Source of the DNA: Membranipora membranacea
Taxonomy: Eukaryota > Bryozoa > Gymnolaemata > Cheilostomatida > Membraniporidae
Direction: 5' to 3'
Assembly (NCBI GenBank): GCA_914767715.1
Contig: OU612073.1
Location: forward strand, 19,032,001 to 19,096,000
DNA: 64,000 bases
Under the pieces are notes generated by a model. It searched no databases and had not been told where the DNA came from. It worked only from the letters and a program-made list of their open reading frames with translations. Each line of letters starts with the position of its first letter. The stretch's first letter is position 1. Position numbers and translations under genes: made by a program. Below are positions 1 to 11,832 of this stretch, in pieces.

Positions 1-1680
1 GTATGAAATGTGATTAGTGGAACACAATAATTAGAAATTTAAGGTGAGTTGGCCACACCAGGGTTATCCTCCAGATTCAATTCAGACCGCACACAAACTT
101 AACTGGTGGTAACCGAAATGACTTGGGAGATCTCGTTCGACTACATATCGATAGATTTTCTGACAGCTTTCATTATTGTATTACAAGTACACCCCTTAAT
201 TCCGACTTCAAAACCATGATCACCTGTAAATTCAGAAATGCAACATTTCAAGTTTCAACCGTTCAACTGAATCTAAAGAAATTCATACTTTGCTAATTTA
301 CGGCAAATGATGGTACCAGAGGTTTGAGTGAATTGTATTTGAATTACAAAATCATCAAAACATCAAATACAATTTAAATGCATGGAATCAGGGAGGGTGG
401 GATATATGGAGATTGCACTTCAGCTGTCATGTGACATTTTTGTTTAAATCATAGGAACGACTCTAAAGTCGAATGTAGAGTTGCCTTCCCCTGTCTACCA
501 AATTAACACACTGCCGTAAGAAAGTCTGATTCAATAATGATCCTCGCCACCCTGATAGAATGATGAGCTTACCTATCAAATAGAAGATGGTGTAGGTACA
601 ATTAGTATACAATGCTTACACCATAATATCAACCCACATACCCATAATCCTACACTCACCTCAGCACCAAAAGGAACTTCAATTGTTGGCCCAGGGAATT
701 TTCCATTTACAGCTATATACTTTGTTAATGCACCATCTAGTGTCGTCACTTCTGCAGGATTGACAGTAACATTTTTCCCAGTATCATCCGTTTAAGCCAA
801 GTCACCGTTATCTTGCAGTTTAACAGCCTGGAAATGGTATGAAAATTCATAGATAGCTAAAATAAGCGTTGGGTAAATCACACAAGGTTCAGTCACTCAC
901 CACATCTCAACAGATGGGTAGTGTAATAGTTGGTGCCTTAATGTCAAGGTCGCAATATCTGATTCAATTTACTCTCACTCTGGGGGAAGGTCAAGTGTAC
1001 GCTAGTGTATTGTGTGCCTATACACTGACTATATAATGATAATGTACCATACTAAAAGAATAGACAGAAATTTATATGATTCGATTTGTGTGATATTTCT
1101 TATCGTTTACAACCGTTTTTAATTTATCAAACTTTATCAAAGTGTTGAAACCAATGCTTACTCCTTGCAGTAAGTATTCGACAAAACTCACCCATGTACC
1201 ATCATTAGCGTCTGTGAAGAGCATAGAAGTCTCCCATGTCAGATCCCAGTAAAACTCAAATACCTTTCGATCTCCAGAGTCTGCAGGGTGTGTGAACTGG
1301 GTACCTTCATCTAGCAGAAAACATTGACATTGAGTCACGAGAACAAAGAGAAAAACTGCCAATCTCTCCATACTTAAATTTTAATATCAGTCACCAATAG
1401 CTCAAATCATAGTTGATCACTCACCCTCCGTAGTTGTTTCAGCCCATATGTCTGCTGCCGCTGACTTCAGATTATCTGGACTAGCAGGATGAGCTATGAC
1501 CACCAGGTATATCACTACTGCTGTCAGCACTACGATCATAAACCCCATGAAACACAACGTATAGTGCATGCATTTCTGATTATTCTCCTTAGCCATTTTA
1601 CCAAACCTTTTCCAGCACTGATTCTCAACAGACTGCCGAACAAGCAAACAGTAGATTTTTTCTTCACGGTGTTGCCTCAT
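1..1680 (-). pseudogene. Partial second copy of the laccase-like multicopper oxidase, 5' exons only, with a premature stop
   Basis: This segment is nearly identical to the 5' part of the intact oxidase gene at 19541-20920 and 23543-23967. Three exons can be matched: the membrane-anchor exon 1680-1425, the signal-peptide exon 1371-1192, and exon 827-660. In the last, the codon TAC (Tyr) of the intact copy is TAA, at 792-794 on the minus strand, so the protein would end near residue 70. The conserved NGQFPGP stretch reads NGKFPGP here. The window starts inside the next intron, so I cannot see whether the exons that bind copper are present further left. The two 5' exons remain open and almost unchanged, which suggests a recent duplication. 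A short secreted or membrane peptide from the first exon is possible but unsupported. A sequencing error at the stop is an alternative explanation. Confidence 0.75.
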
Positions 1681-2181
1681 TCAATGAAGCACCTTCCTCA
1701 TGTCAAGTCCAGAGGTTATAAGCTAGTTTTGTGACAGGTGTCCTGTGTCACTAAAGCCAGTTAAAAACAACTTTGTTATAAGACTTGTCTGAATATGGAT
1801 CGGTATTAGATTAGTCCCTATCCTTATCTAAAGTAGCAGATGACTTAACTGAGCATTGTCATTGGGAAGAGAGACTTGGATGGTAAGCGATACGTCGAGT
1901 AAGTCATAAGTAAGCAAACAGTAGATTTTTTCTTCATGGTGTTGCCTCATTCAATGAAGCGACCTTCCTCATGTCAAGTCCAGAGGTTATAAGCTAGTTT
2001 TGTGACAGGTGTCCTGTGTCACTAAAGCCAGTTAAAAACAACTTTGTTATAAGACTTGTCTGAATATGGATCGGTATTAGATTAGTCCCTATCCTTATCT
2101 AAAGTAGCAGATGACATAACTGAGCATTGTCATTGGGAAGAGAGACTTAGATGGTAAGCGATACGTCGAGTAAGTCATAAG
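1642..2181. repeat. Tandem duplication of a ~270-bp spacer
   Basis: Two adjacent copies, 1642-1911 and 1912-2181, differ by only a few bases and one inserted base. Each contains the first ~39 bases of the minus-strand membrane-anchor exon plus its upstream DNA. The second copy ends 30 bp before the carboxylesterase start codon, so the duplicated block is the spacer between two divergently oriented genes and probably holds promoter sequence for one or both. The equivalent DNA at 23804-23967 is single. Confidence 0.9.
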
Positions 2182-2211
2182 CCAAGAAGAGAAACGCAAC
2201 ACTACATAGCC

Positions 2212-5200
2212 ATGCTCAGAAGTGTAGTTGGTATTTCTTGCTTGTTGGTAACCCTGGTATCAGCAGCTCAGGATGTGACAGTGGATACAGCTAGCGGGAG
2301 GATACAGGGTTTTATCCCAGATGATGGAGTTGCTGTTACCAGATTTTATGGTATACCATATGCCACACCTCCTGTAGGTCAGTGAATGCAGCTTTATACT
2401 CTTATCAACTTATCAAACTAATTTTGTCTCCTTAATTATACTGAGTAGTCTGGTGGTAGCCTGTGCAAAAAGTGGGTAGAAATGCAATTCCGTTTACAAA
2501 ATTGAAATTGCAATGGTAATAATTGCACAGGAAGCGGCTAATTGCCAAAAATGCTGCCAGAAAAATGGAAAGTGATGAAAGAATAATGCTATCATTAATA
2601 TAGCTGAGTAACACCCGAAAACGGGTGCAACACCATCTTAGATATAATCTATATATAATCATCATCAAAGCAAAAGTACTTTTTAAGTTTTGCTGCCGCC
2701 TGGAGAAATGACTTTGGATGTTTGTATGTATCCGTTGTTTTTGCGATTGCTTTGTGTATCTTTGTCTGTGTAGATTTAATTTAGCTCACTATAACAATGA
2801 ATTACTGTATCACTTGGTATCACAGGTGCTCTAAGATGGATGAAGCCTCAACCAGCCCAACCCTGGAATGACACATTGATAGCTCAGACAACTGATCCTA
2901 TTGGAGTTGCTTGTATGCAAGGAAATCGTAAACACTATAATACATCAGAAGACTGTCTAACCCTCAATGTCTACACACCTAGTAAGTTTGCTTAAACATA
3001 TTCATTAGTTTCAAAGTCCTTTATGGCAGCAGGCTCCGGTTTGTTTTTTCGATGTATATTTCCCACATGAAATCGCCCAGGCTTTGGTTATCACTACTTT
3101 GCTTACTCATGAGATTGTTAAGCTGTAATTGCACTTCACGATGCCAGAGATCACCTAGAAGTATCTTCTTGCACAAGAACGGTTATCAGCTTGCACACAC
3201 AAGATAGAGCATAATTTCCTCATTTTCGTTTTGAACCTATGGTATATTATGGATATATAGGTAGGGCAGATTCACTAAAACCACGACTGCATCAGCACGA
3301 TGACAACAGTTTGAGTCAAATTTTATCATCCATTACCTGTGTTTCTTATGAATAAAAAGATTGCTACTTAAACAACTAGGTGGATCAATTCTATTCATGT
3401 ATCAAATTATTCTCTGATTCTTCAGCTCCGTAATGATGTGCTTCTTTAGAAAATTGGTCCACTCTTAGTGCATTTTATATCTATCGCAGTAGAGGCCTTC
3501 CCGAAAACGCTCACATCAAGCCAGGCTAACATTTTGTGACGTCAGAGGGCTGTTTGAGTGATCAGCCTATTGTAAAATCAAAACAAACAGAGCTATCTTG
3601 TATTCAATACAGCAGAAAATCCATGGTGCTGATTTTCATTTTCCACTATGAGCCTATGCACCCACATCTCAATTGCAACCTCATGGAAGGGCACTGGCAT
3701 CCCCATCATACATGACAAGTTACCCTATTTGGTCGGGTAACACCAGATATTTGGGCTGATTACCCTATGAGACCAGATGACCCTATAACCACCCCACTTT
3801 TGCATCTAAGAGCTTAGTGATGCTTTAATTGCTTTTCTTTGCTGTCATGTGGTCTAGTTATCAACCTATTATAACAAATCGCATTAGTTTAAACATTGTT
3901 ATGTAGTAAAATTCTGTGTAAAACTTGCTAGAATTTGGTAAATTATGGTTATCTAACAATAAAACAACAGAAAATCAAATATTTTACGGGCTTGGGCGGC
4001 TGGGGTGTTGCTCCTGGCCGCCGGCAGGAGCATTTCAGGGTCCCCCCGACCAACCAATCCCGCAATTTTATGTACCACCAGATATAGAGCCCAGCCAACT
4101 TGTCATGTATGATCCCCATCCCCAAATTTGAGATATGATGGTCTAAAAAGTCAGCTTATTTGTGTGATTTCTGCAAATGTAGGTCAACACAGAGCACCAA
4201 ACTAAGGCTATATTGTGTAGTAAGGTATTCTATGAAAGGCCCCCATTGAATACAATACTCCACTGAAATTCACTGGCTAAGTAAACAAACTTTGAATTTT
4301 ATATTACAACAACTCACCAGACATCATAACACAAATTACACTGGTTTCTGATTATCTTTTTTTGGTCATAAGTTCCATTGTCATCCACATGTTGTCAATT
4401 TGAATAGCTGTGGTGATCTGTTTCGGCATGATTATTATAGGCTTGATCTGCTTGTTGTGAGAGCTTTGCTGCTTGTTCGCTGACTTCGAATTGATGATAG
4501 GAGAACCAAGGACTTTAGAGTTATAGATATGAAATCGAATCAGGACAGGGCGATAGTGTAGTAGAGTATGCATTGAGATTTAACCCAGCATGCTGTACAG
4601 ACAGGAAATCACCATTAACCCCGCATAATCTGTCAAACAAAACAAAGCAAAGTTAGTTTAAATTCAATTATTACTAAGAGCTTAAACTAAGACCCAACAG
4701 AAACATGTGTAGGGTTAAAGCTCAAACAACGTAGGTGTAGGGTTAAAGCTCAAACATCATAGGTTATCATTATTGAAATTTATCTACCGTAAAACCTCAC
4801 CTATAAGTCACCGGACTTATAAGTGAATCACCCCCCTCAGAAAAAATAAAAATGCTCCAGTTATAAGACACCCCACAGCTATAAGACATATCAGTAGTTG
4901 ATGTTTGGAAGCTCTCCATCTTTGAATCAAGCGTCTATTAATGTTCAATTCCCTTGCAGTCTTGTCAAGGTTGTTATTCTTTTCAACTGTTCTCAATACT
5001 TCCAGTTTCTGCTGAATGGTGTATGAGGTTCTTGGCATGTTTTAATTATTTTGAAAGTCTGTGAGAGAGATATGATATGCTGATTGTTGAAAAATTTGAA
5101 TTTTGTGGCACACATTCACTCACTACAAATGAGTAGTTTTGGGGAAAAAGCTGCCCTCTGTGGGTTTTGAATTCACAACTTCATGATTACAAGTCGCACA

Positions 5201-8200
5201 CTTTACCACTGAGCTATTCAGCTTCGTGATGGTAATAGGTTTTAGTCCAAGCTAAATATAAAAATGCTTCAAATGATAGTCGCATCTATATGCTACTCTC
5301 TTACAGTCGCCTTCACTTATAAATCGCGCGATCTATAGATGAGGGATTACAGTAGACACACTTTTCGGAAATAGGCTATATGGTGATGGAAAATAGTAAT
5401 ATTGTAGTAAATAGAGGGAATAATACACTGAGGGCGTATTGAAATATAACAAAACATAATCACAGGGCCATGAGAAATCTGGGCACGTGAAACAACCCGT
5501 GAAGAATCACACAACGGGAAAACAACAGAAGTCACAAAAACATCTTCAAAATAACCGCAGAGTCACGAGATCTTTGGGCACGTGAATCAACCCTGGAAAG
5601 ATTGCGGAATTAGAAAACCAATATATATTGCACCATAGAAAACAAGTGCAGTTGACACCATGAGCTATTTGAAAATAACGAGCAATAGAAGTCACTAAAG
5701 ATCTTCAAAACAACCCTGGAAAGATTGCAAAACCGGAAAACCAACAGATTACACCATGGATAAACAGGTGCACTTGACACCATAAATTATCTAAAAATGA
5801 CTGAAACAAAAATGAGGGAAGGTCAAGCAAAGGACAGACTAACCATGTTTTGACAGCTAGATAATTAAAACTGACAAAACACGCAAATCAAAAGAGAGTA
5901 ATGACGAAATTGAGGCTAAAACCATTAACAAGGTTAACACCTTTACGCATGTAAATGCAAACATTGCACAATAACAGGACAGCAAACCAGCACTATAAAA
6001 GCCTGATGGACACTTGTTAAAATCAGTCAGCGCCAGGGAGCGGGTTCACGACATATAACAGTATACATATAATCAGAGAATTATCTGATTCAGTCAGCCC
6101 AAGGAGGCACATCCACAGAGAGAAAAATTGTCTAAAATCATTTAGACACATTCAGCTGTAACAAAGCTTTGACGTACACAGAGAGTTACAAATACCGCAT
6201 TTCAGCGAGGAACCTAGTCTAATATAGTTTAGACACACCGAGATACAGATACCGCGATTCACAGCGAGGAGCCAAGTCTAAGACAGTTAGACACACAAAG
6301 AGATACAAATACCGCTATTCAAAAGCGAGGAAAATTGTCTAAAATCAATTAGACACAATTCAGCCAACAGAGTTCCACAGAGTTACAGATATACCGCAAT
6401 TCAGCGAAGAACCAAGTCTAGGATTGTTTAGACATACACAGAGATACAAATACCGCAATTCACAGCGAGGAACCTAGTCTAAGATAGCTAGACACACAGA
6501 GATACATACCATATTTATAGTTTGTTATTATTGTTTAAAATAAATCCTTGAGCAATTCCACTGAGAATTGCACCAAACACAAAACTAAACCAGTGCTCAG
6601 TAGTTGAGGCTAGCGCACATTGTACGATAGTAGCTCTACTTACCGCTGAGGTATTGTTGATCAACAGTTCAGTTGTGTTTTTGAAGTCTCTCTTTAATAA
6701 CCGAATTATCAGCAATTATAAGTCCAGATCTGCTACCATTGCATTTGCACTATTTGAACCATACATATCGCGGATTCTAAAACAGAAAATTGGAGGATAT
6801 TTTATTATTTGGGATTTGAGCCAAGGATTGCAGTCCGATTAATCAAACACAAAATTCATTTACAATAAATATCATATTACATTACAAAACACGAATTAAA
6901 CAAATTAATTCCATGCTGATAGGTAGATGGCGAGCCGAGGTAAATCCGAAAAATACTGTGCTGCGGCTAACTGTGACAAAGATTCTTGATATTTTGTAAA
7001 AAATGGCCAGAACACAAAACATCGACCAAGACACAAATTTTTGCTGGTTATGTAAATAAAAATCTATTTGTCATCAATTATTGTAATGTCCATTCGTCAC
7101 TTAGATAACATCAGTTTTCTGACGACATTATTGCCATCGAAATATTTTACCCAAAACTAAGGATTTAATAACGTGTGTTGAATAATGTTAGACAAATTGG
7201 TCGTCGCTAATAAACTAACTCTGGCTTTGTGAATTGGGGCTTGTATCATTCTATGGTCATGGATGTTTATACGATGAGCATATCACAGAGTAAGGATAAA
7301 ATATACTCTGTGGGCATATTTTGCAGTCATCGATGAGGTAATTTATTATGAGCCGCAATAATGTTTGTTTGGACAGCAATGTGATATTTTATGTTGGGAG
7401 AGCCTTGTCAAAGATTATAAAACATTGGCCATGTAGACATAACCGCATCCACTAGGATACTGTGTGTAGTCAACAAAGATGTTGATGCGTGACCTATTTA
7501 GCTAAAGTTGTTGAGGAATTTCTATCAACACAGCGCACTAACAGCTCTGTGACGTCAAATATCACACCCTTTTCAGGGTTAATTTTATGCGAGCGTTTAT
7601 AGGAAGGCCGCCACTGCGATAGATATATAATGCACTTAGAGTGGACCAATTTTTTAAAGAAGCATATCATTACTGAGGTGAAGAATCAGAGAATAATGTG
7701 ATGCATAAGTAATATTGAGCCACCTAGTTGTTTAAACATGGAATAGCATAATGGTATCTTGGTATGGTGAGCATGGGATTTAATAAATTGTGTTCAAACC
7801 TGAGATGGAATCTTTATCAAAAACTGCTTGTCACATCCACTGCCAGCCCTCAATAACCTACGTCTGCGATTGCCATCCTGAACTCCATTCAGAGATGGCT
7901 GTGGTCACGCTTGAAATTGACGATTAACTTTTCTTTGGCAGCACCGTATTTAAACCGGCAGATCTCCACCTCAATTGCAGAATTTGGCACAGCTCACAAG
8001 GCGAAAGTAAAACATAACCAATGATTTGCTTTTGATTCTTGCAGGCACCAGGGGGCCTCCAAAGGCAGTATTGTTTCATATTCATGGAGGTGGTTTTTCA
8101 GGGGGAACTGCGCGTGAGTATGAAGGCAAATATCTTGCTGCTAAGGAGAACATTGTCATTGTCACAATAAACTACCGACTCAACATCTTCGGCTTTTTTG

Positions 8201-11200
8201 ACTCTGATGGTGATGGCATATGGGAGAACTTTGGACTCTGGGATATCAAACTTGCATTGCAATGGGTTCAGCAGAACATTGCTGCCTTCGGCGGAGACAG
8301 CAACAGGGTGACTGTTTTCGGTGGCTCTGCTGGTGGTATGGCAGTCACCATGCTTGGTGCTTCACCAGAATTTAGTGGTTTGTTCCAACGAATGATAGGA
8401 GATAGCGGAACCCTAACTAACCCTAAACTAATCAAAAGAGATCCACAGGAGGTCTTCAACAGAGTTCTGAAAAATTCAGGCTGTGAGGATAGAGCCTGTC
8501 TTATGCAGGTATACTTAGCACATTATAATTTTCTGATTTGTTTTAATCAAATAGGCGACAGTACAACATCAAGCTGTTACTCATTTATTGGAAACACTAA
8601 TTGGTGATAATGGTTTTCATGGTCGTGCTCTAAGCATATACAGAAAAGACGAAATGCAATATTGTTCAAAACTATTTATTTGTTTATGTTTTCAACAGAA
8701 AATATTTTTTGAATAATCTGAAGATTCTGCTGGTCTTTTCACTAGCAAGGAGTGAGAAACTTTGAAGCCTAAACAATTGTTTTTATCCTGTCCTGGTTAA
8801 CGTTTGATGTACGAAGTAAGTTTAGCATAATCTCTTACTTTGGAGAGAGAAGGGTGGAGCCAGAAGCAATGTCACCAGAGGCATACTCCTTACTCCTTAG
8901 TTCTCACATTAATGCAAGATAGACCGTAGTTCAGCCCAGTAACAAATTATTTTAACAAACTTTGTGTTTTTGTTGCAGATTAACTCCCAGGGCATTCTGA
9001 ACATTAAGAAAGCAATCAGTGATCCGGAATATACTTTCTCTGTATTGTACACATTTGCACCTTTCCAAGACGGACAGACTATTCTAGCTGATCCTTTCGA
9101 GGCTTGGTCATACTATCGTGATGGAAAAGCTTTCAATGGTATACTTGTTGTTATCATACCTTACCTTCCCTAATAGCTTAAGAAACCCCGACCCTCAATC
9201 ATTGTACACACAACGAAACATGAGTACTCTGACTGCAAATTTAGGAGACTATATAGTGTAGTGTGTAGTGCAGCTGGTTGAGGGGCGTAACACCAACCTC
9301 TCAACTGGATTTGTCATCTGAGAACTTTGCTATCAGGTGGGGAGTGGATATAGCTTGTAGATACTTGTTTACACAATAATAGGACTGCTACACAGTTATC
9401 ACCCAAAGAAGTGGGAAATAGTTATATCCATCAAATTCCATAGTTGAGATAGAATGCTTTGTAGCGATAGATTCAAAATTCCATGTTTACTTTTCAGGTA
9501 TTTGATATAATATATTAAAGTTCTTACGATTTGGCTATTACAGAAACCACTAGACAAGCCATGGTAACTTCATTCCAGTCTTATGATTACATGGCCGGCT
9601 TCAACACACAGGAGGGAAGCCTTATTGTCTCAAAATTGAAAAAGATTATACCTGCTGGCTACACCATAGACGACGGAGCCACTGAAGACATGGTTAAAAC
9701 CTTCCTAAACGACCACCTCTCAGCCTATTTTCCTAAAGCCCACAACGAGCTTGAAGGATATTTTCGGAAGATGTACTTGGACGGTGTTGTACCAAGCACA
9801 ACACCAAACACCAAGATAGCACAGGAAATATTAAACATGTACACAGATTTGCTTTTTGCCACACCAACAATTGATCTACTAGACAGTCACTCCGAACAGA
9901 ATCAAACTTCCACTTATATGTTCAGCTTTACATACGAATCAGAGGACAGCAAGTCTACTAACCCGAGATGGTAAGTGATTAACATTAGCTCAAATAAACA
10001 TGTGTATCAAATTGATAGTTTAATATGCCATTTATCAGCTACTGGGTGAGTATTTTATTGTTTGATCAAATTTCAAGAGTGGAGCTGTCATAGCCAGATC
10101 ACAATGCATAGATATGGAGTTATATAGATAGCTCCTCGATCATACTGCCACAGTAAAATCTCACTCTACTGTTGTCTGTCCACTCAATATGTGGCTAAAA
10201 CTTGTTCAGACTTTTAATTAAGATTTATTTGAGAAAACCTCAAGATCACTCGATTTAGAAACTAAGACACTAAAAACTGAAAACACATTTATTATATGTC
10301 AGTCGGAAATCCTTTAAATTTGAGGGATACAAGTTATCCTCTCTTTTATCAGGTGGACACAAATCCCCAGTCAGTTATGATCAGACTGTTTGGTTTCACT
10401 CAGTGCTACCCATAGAAGTAATGTATTATATATTAATATATTAATATAATTATTAAGTCTATGGCACAACTTCAAGCAAGTATTTCTAGTCTAATACCCT
10501 TTGGTATCACGCATATGTGCCCAAAAGTCTAGTACTGTAAGTAAACCATGATCGGTAGCCTGAGACACATATTGTACATATCAATAAGATTTTGCTATAC
10601 ATGTAGGTTCAGAGGCGCACAACATACCGATGAGAGAACCTATGTTTTTGGAAAACATCCTCCTTTTTATGGCATCACCAACTACACCATGACTGCAGAA
10701 GAGAGTTACATCTCCGATCAAATGATGTCAGCGTGGGGGAACTTCATCAAGACAGGGTGAGACAACATAATAATATTCAATCAAGACCTGCGGCTTACAA
10801 ATGTGTAATTAACTTTCAAACTAGAATCATATCTGGCCAAAATGTTGACCAAATGTGGCAGGGAGCCATCAGACAGGGAAAGTATCACCTCAATTATGGC
10901 TGGTCATGTACGATAGCAATAGGTCCTGGTCAGAAAATTATACTTGGCTATTGTGATGTTTGTCAATTGGTGCCACCACCTGCTGCCTATTTTCTGTAAA
11001 TCACAAGCTGTTTTAATTTCCTTGACAAAAATATTCAACATAAAAACATCGTAAAAACCAGCATATATCGGTTAGTGGAATAATTGAAATATGTTTCCAT
11101 TTTAGAAACCCCAACGGAGCAAATTTACACTTGACATGGCACCCGTACACAAGATCACGTTCATTCTATATGCTTTTTGGGGCTGGTCAAGTGGACGTCT

Positions 11201-11361
11201 CATCTCGACTTCTCAATGTAAGGAGAATCCAAGCTATTAATGATAATGTCAAAACAATGCCAAATGACACTCCAGCAACAACTGCAGGCAACGAAGCAAG
11301 CAGTTTTGAGAGTGGAATACTTCCTGTCACCATACTGTTTTGTATCTGTACAATGCTCTGA
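2212..11361 (+). CDS. GPI-anchored type-B carboxylesterase (cholinesterase-like), complete, 7 exons, 592 aa
   Basis: Exons: 2212-2377, 2826-2981, 8045-8508, 8979-9138, 9544-9970, 10607-10756, 11106-11361; all join in frame with GT-AG introns. The ATG is followed by a clear signal peptide ending near SAAQ. The type-B signature reads SEDCLTLNVYTP (residues 96-107), and the oxyanion region HIHGGGFSGG follows at about 119-128. The catalytic triad appears complete: Ser202 in FGGSAGG, Glu339 in FNTQEGS, and His464 in GAQHTDE. The usual Glu before the nucleophile motif (FGESAG) is Gly here. The choline-binding Trp that precedes the signature in cholinesterases is missing, so a general ester hydrolase is more likely than acetylcholinesterase. 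The C-terminus, after a Ser/Thr-rich linker, is a short hydrophobic tail (ILPVTILFCICTML), as in GPI-anchored proteins, so it probably sits on the outer cell surface. The natural substrate is unknown. Confidence 0.92.
2447..2735. repeat. Dispersed repeat, family R1, copy 1
   Basis: It lies in the first carboxylesterase intron. It shares diverged but alignable stretches with 25709-25860 and 35998-36425, including a 'gtccggtgg'-like start, a 'gctaattgccaaaa' core, and an 'actactttttnaatttgctgc' end. There is no open frame, so this is a non-autonomous element. Confidence 0.65.
4788..5354 (-). mobile_element. Pogo/Tigger-like mini-transposon with a transposase DNA-binding remnant
   Basis: The ends are imperfect inverted repeats, starting TACCGTAAAACCTCACCTAT on the left and, reverse-complemented, TACTGTAATCCCTCATCTAT on the right. 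Each begins with TA, the target of the Tc1/mariner superfamily, and resembles Tigger ends. On the minus strand from 5038 an open frame starts MPRTSYTIQQKLEVLR and continues through a helix-turn-helix ending RRLIQRWRAS. This is the N-terminal DNA-binding domain type found in pogo/CENP-B-like transposases. The catalytic domain is absent, so it cannot move itself. The flanks may simply be an internally deleted full element. Confidence 0.7.
5150..5224 (-). repeat. tRNA-derived sequence (SINE head or tRNA pseudogene)
   Basis: On the minus strand it reads TAGCTCAGTGGTAAAGTG (box A-like), an anticodon-loop-like CTTGTAA, and GTGAATTCAAAACCC (box B-like). The acceptor ends do not pair properly, so it is not a working tRNA gene. 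It lies within the pogo-like element. Confidence 0.5.
6118..6510. repeat. Tandem satellite, ~60-bp units each with a small inverted repeat
   Basis: There are about six diverged units of roughly 55-75 bp. A unit contains 'agatacaaataccgcaattc', 'agcgaggaacc', then a short hairpin in which GTCTAA and TTAGAC flank a 5-7 base loop. The hairpin halves stay complementary even where the loop varies. I see no coding potential. Confidence 0.75.
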
Positions 11362-11467
11362 AGGATATTCTGCGTTTTAGTTTGCCAAAGCGCAGAGTAC
11401 CTCCTTTTGATATACTAGCTGAGTAGAAAATCAACCAATTTTAGTATTTTTATAAATGTGAAACGTC

Positions 11468-11473
11468 AATAAA
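11468..11473 (+). promoter_or_regulatory. Candidate polyadenylation signal of the carboxylesterase
   Basis: AATAAA lies 107 bases after the carboxylesterase stop codon, a normal distance for a short 3' UTR. Confidence 0.5.
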
Positions 11474-11785
11474 TAAGTTGATCCCACAAGACACATCAGA
11501 GTTAGGATATTGGAAAACGAAAGAATTCTCAGGATATAATAAAATAGTAAGTATCTGAGATAAAAATAATGCGTACATTTTACTCTTCTTATAATACATG
11601 CACTATGATAGTCCTCTTTAAAACAGTCATCGCATAACATAAGTGCGTCAACCGTTAAAGAATGAATTTTCATTAAACAGTGATGGCTGATTGGACCACA
11701 GTGAGTCGAAACCAAACCCTGAAGAAAAAGGCTTTGAAAAGAATTGCTGAGTGATGTCTGCATTTCCCACTGTTGTTTGCAGCTG

Positions 11786-11797
11786 TTTATTTTTATT
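11786..11797 (-). promoter_or_regulatory. Two overlapping candidate polyadenylation signals of the Gly/acid-rich gene
   Basis: AATAAA occurs twice on the minus strand, 36-47 bases beyond the distal stop codon at 11833. Confidence 0.45.
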
Positions 11798-11832
11798 GTC
11801 TAATGTCGCTTGTTCAAAGTGATCTGCATTCT

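Larger units (their letters stand above)
3368..7735. mobile_element. 4.4-kb element bounded by long inverted repeats with TTAA at both ends
   Basis: The left arm (3368 to about 3520) and right arm (about 7585-7735, reverse complement) match over about 150 bp at roughly 85% identity by eye, with weaker similarity for another 70 bp that includes a shared TGACGTCA. Both outer ends read TTAAACAACTAGG. TTAA is the target duplication of piggyBac-type transposons, but here it could simply be part of the terminal repeat. I see no transposase gene for it, so it is non-autonomous or has been filled with other elements. Inside are the pogo-like mini-element (4788-5354) and a hairpin satellite (6118-6510). 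It lies in carboxylesterase intron 2 and explains that intron's unusual size. Two inverted copies of a dispersed repeat are the alternative. Confidence 0.6.

Noticed and set aside
4010-4031. GC-rich imperfect palindrome in carboxylesterase intron 2
   Set aside because: Too short and single to separate from chance or repeat debris.
5990-6120. LTR promoter (TATAAAAG followed by a possible start region)
   Set aside because: No paired LTR, primer-binding site or polyprotein nearby; a TATA-like word alone is not enough.
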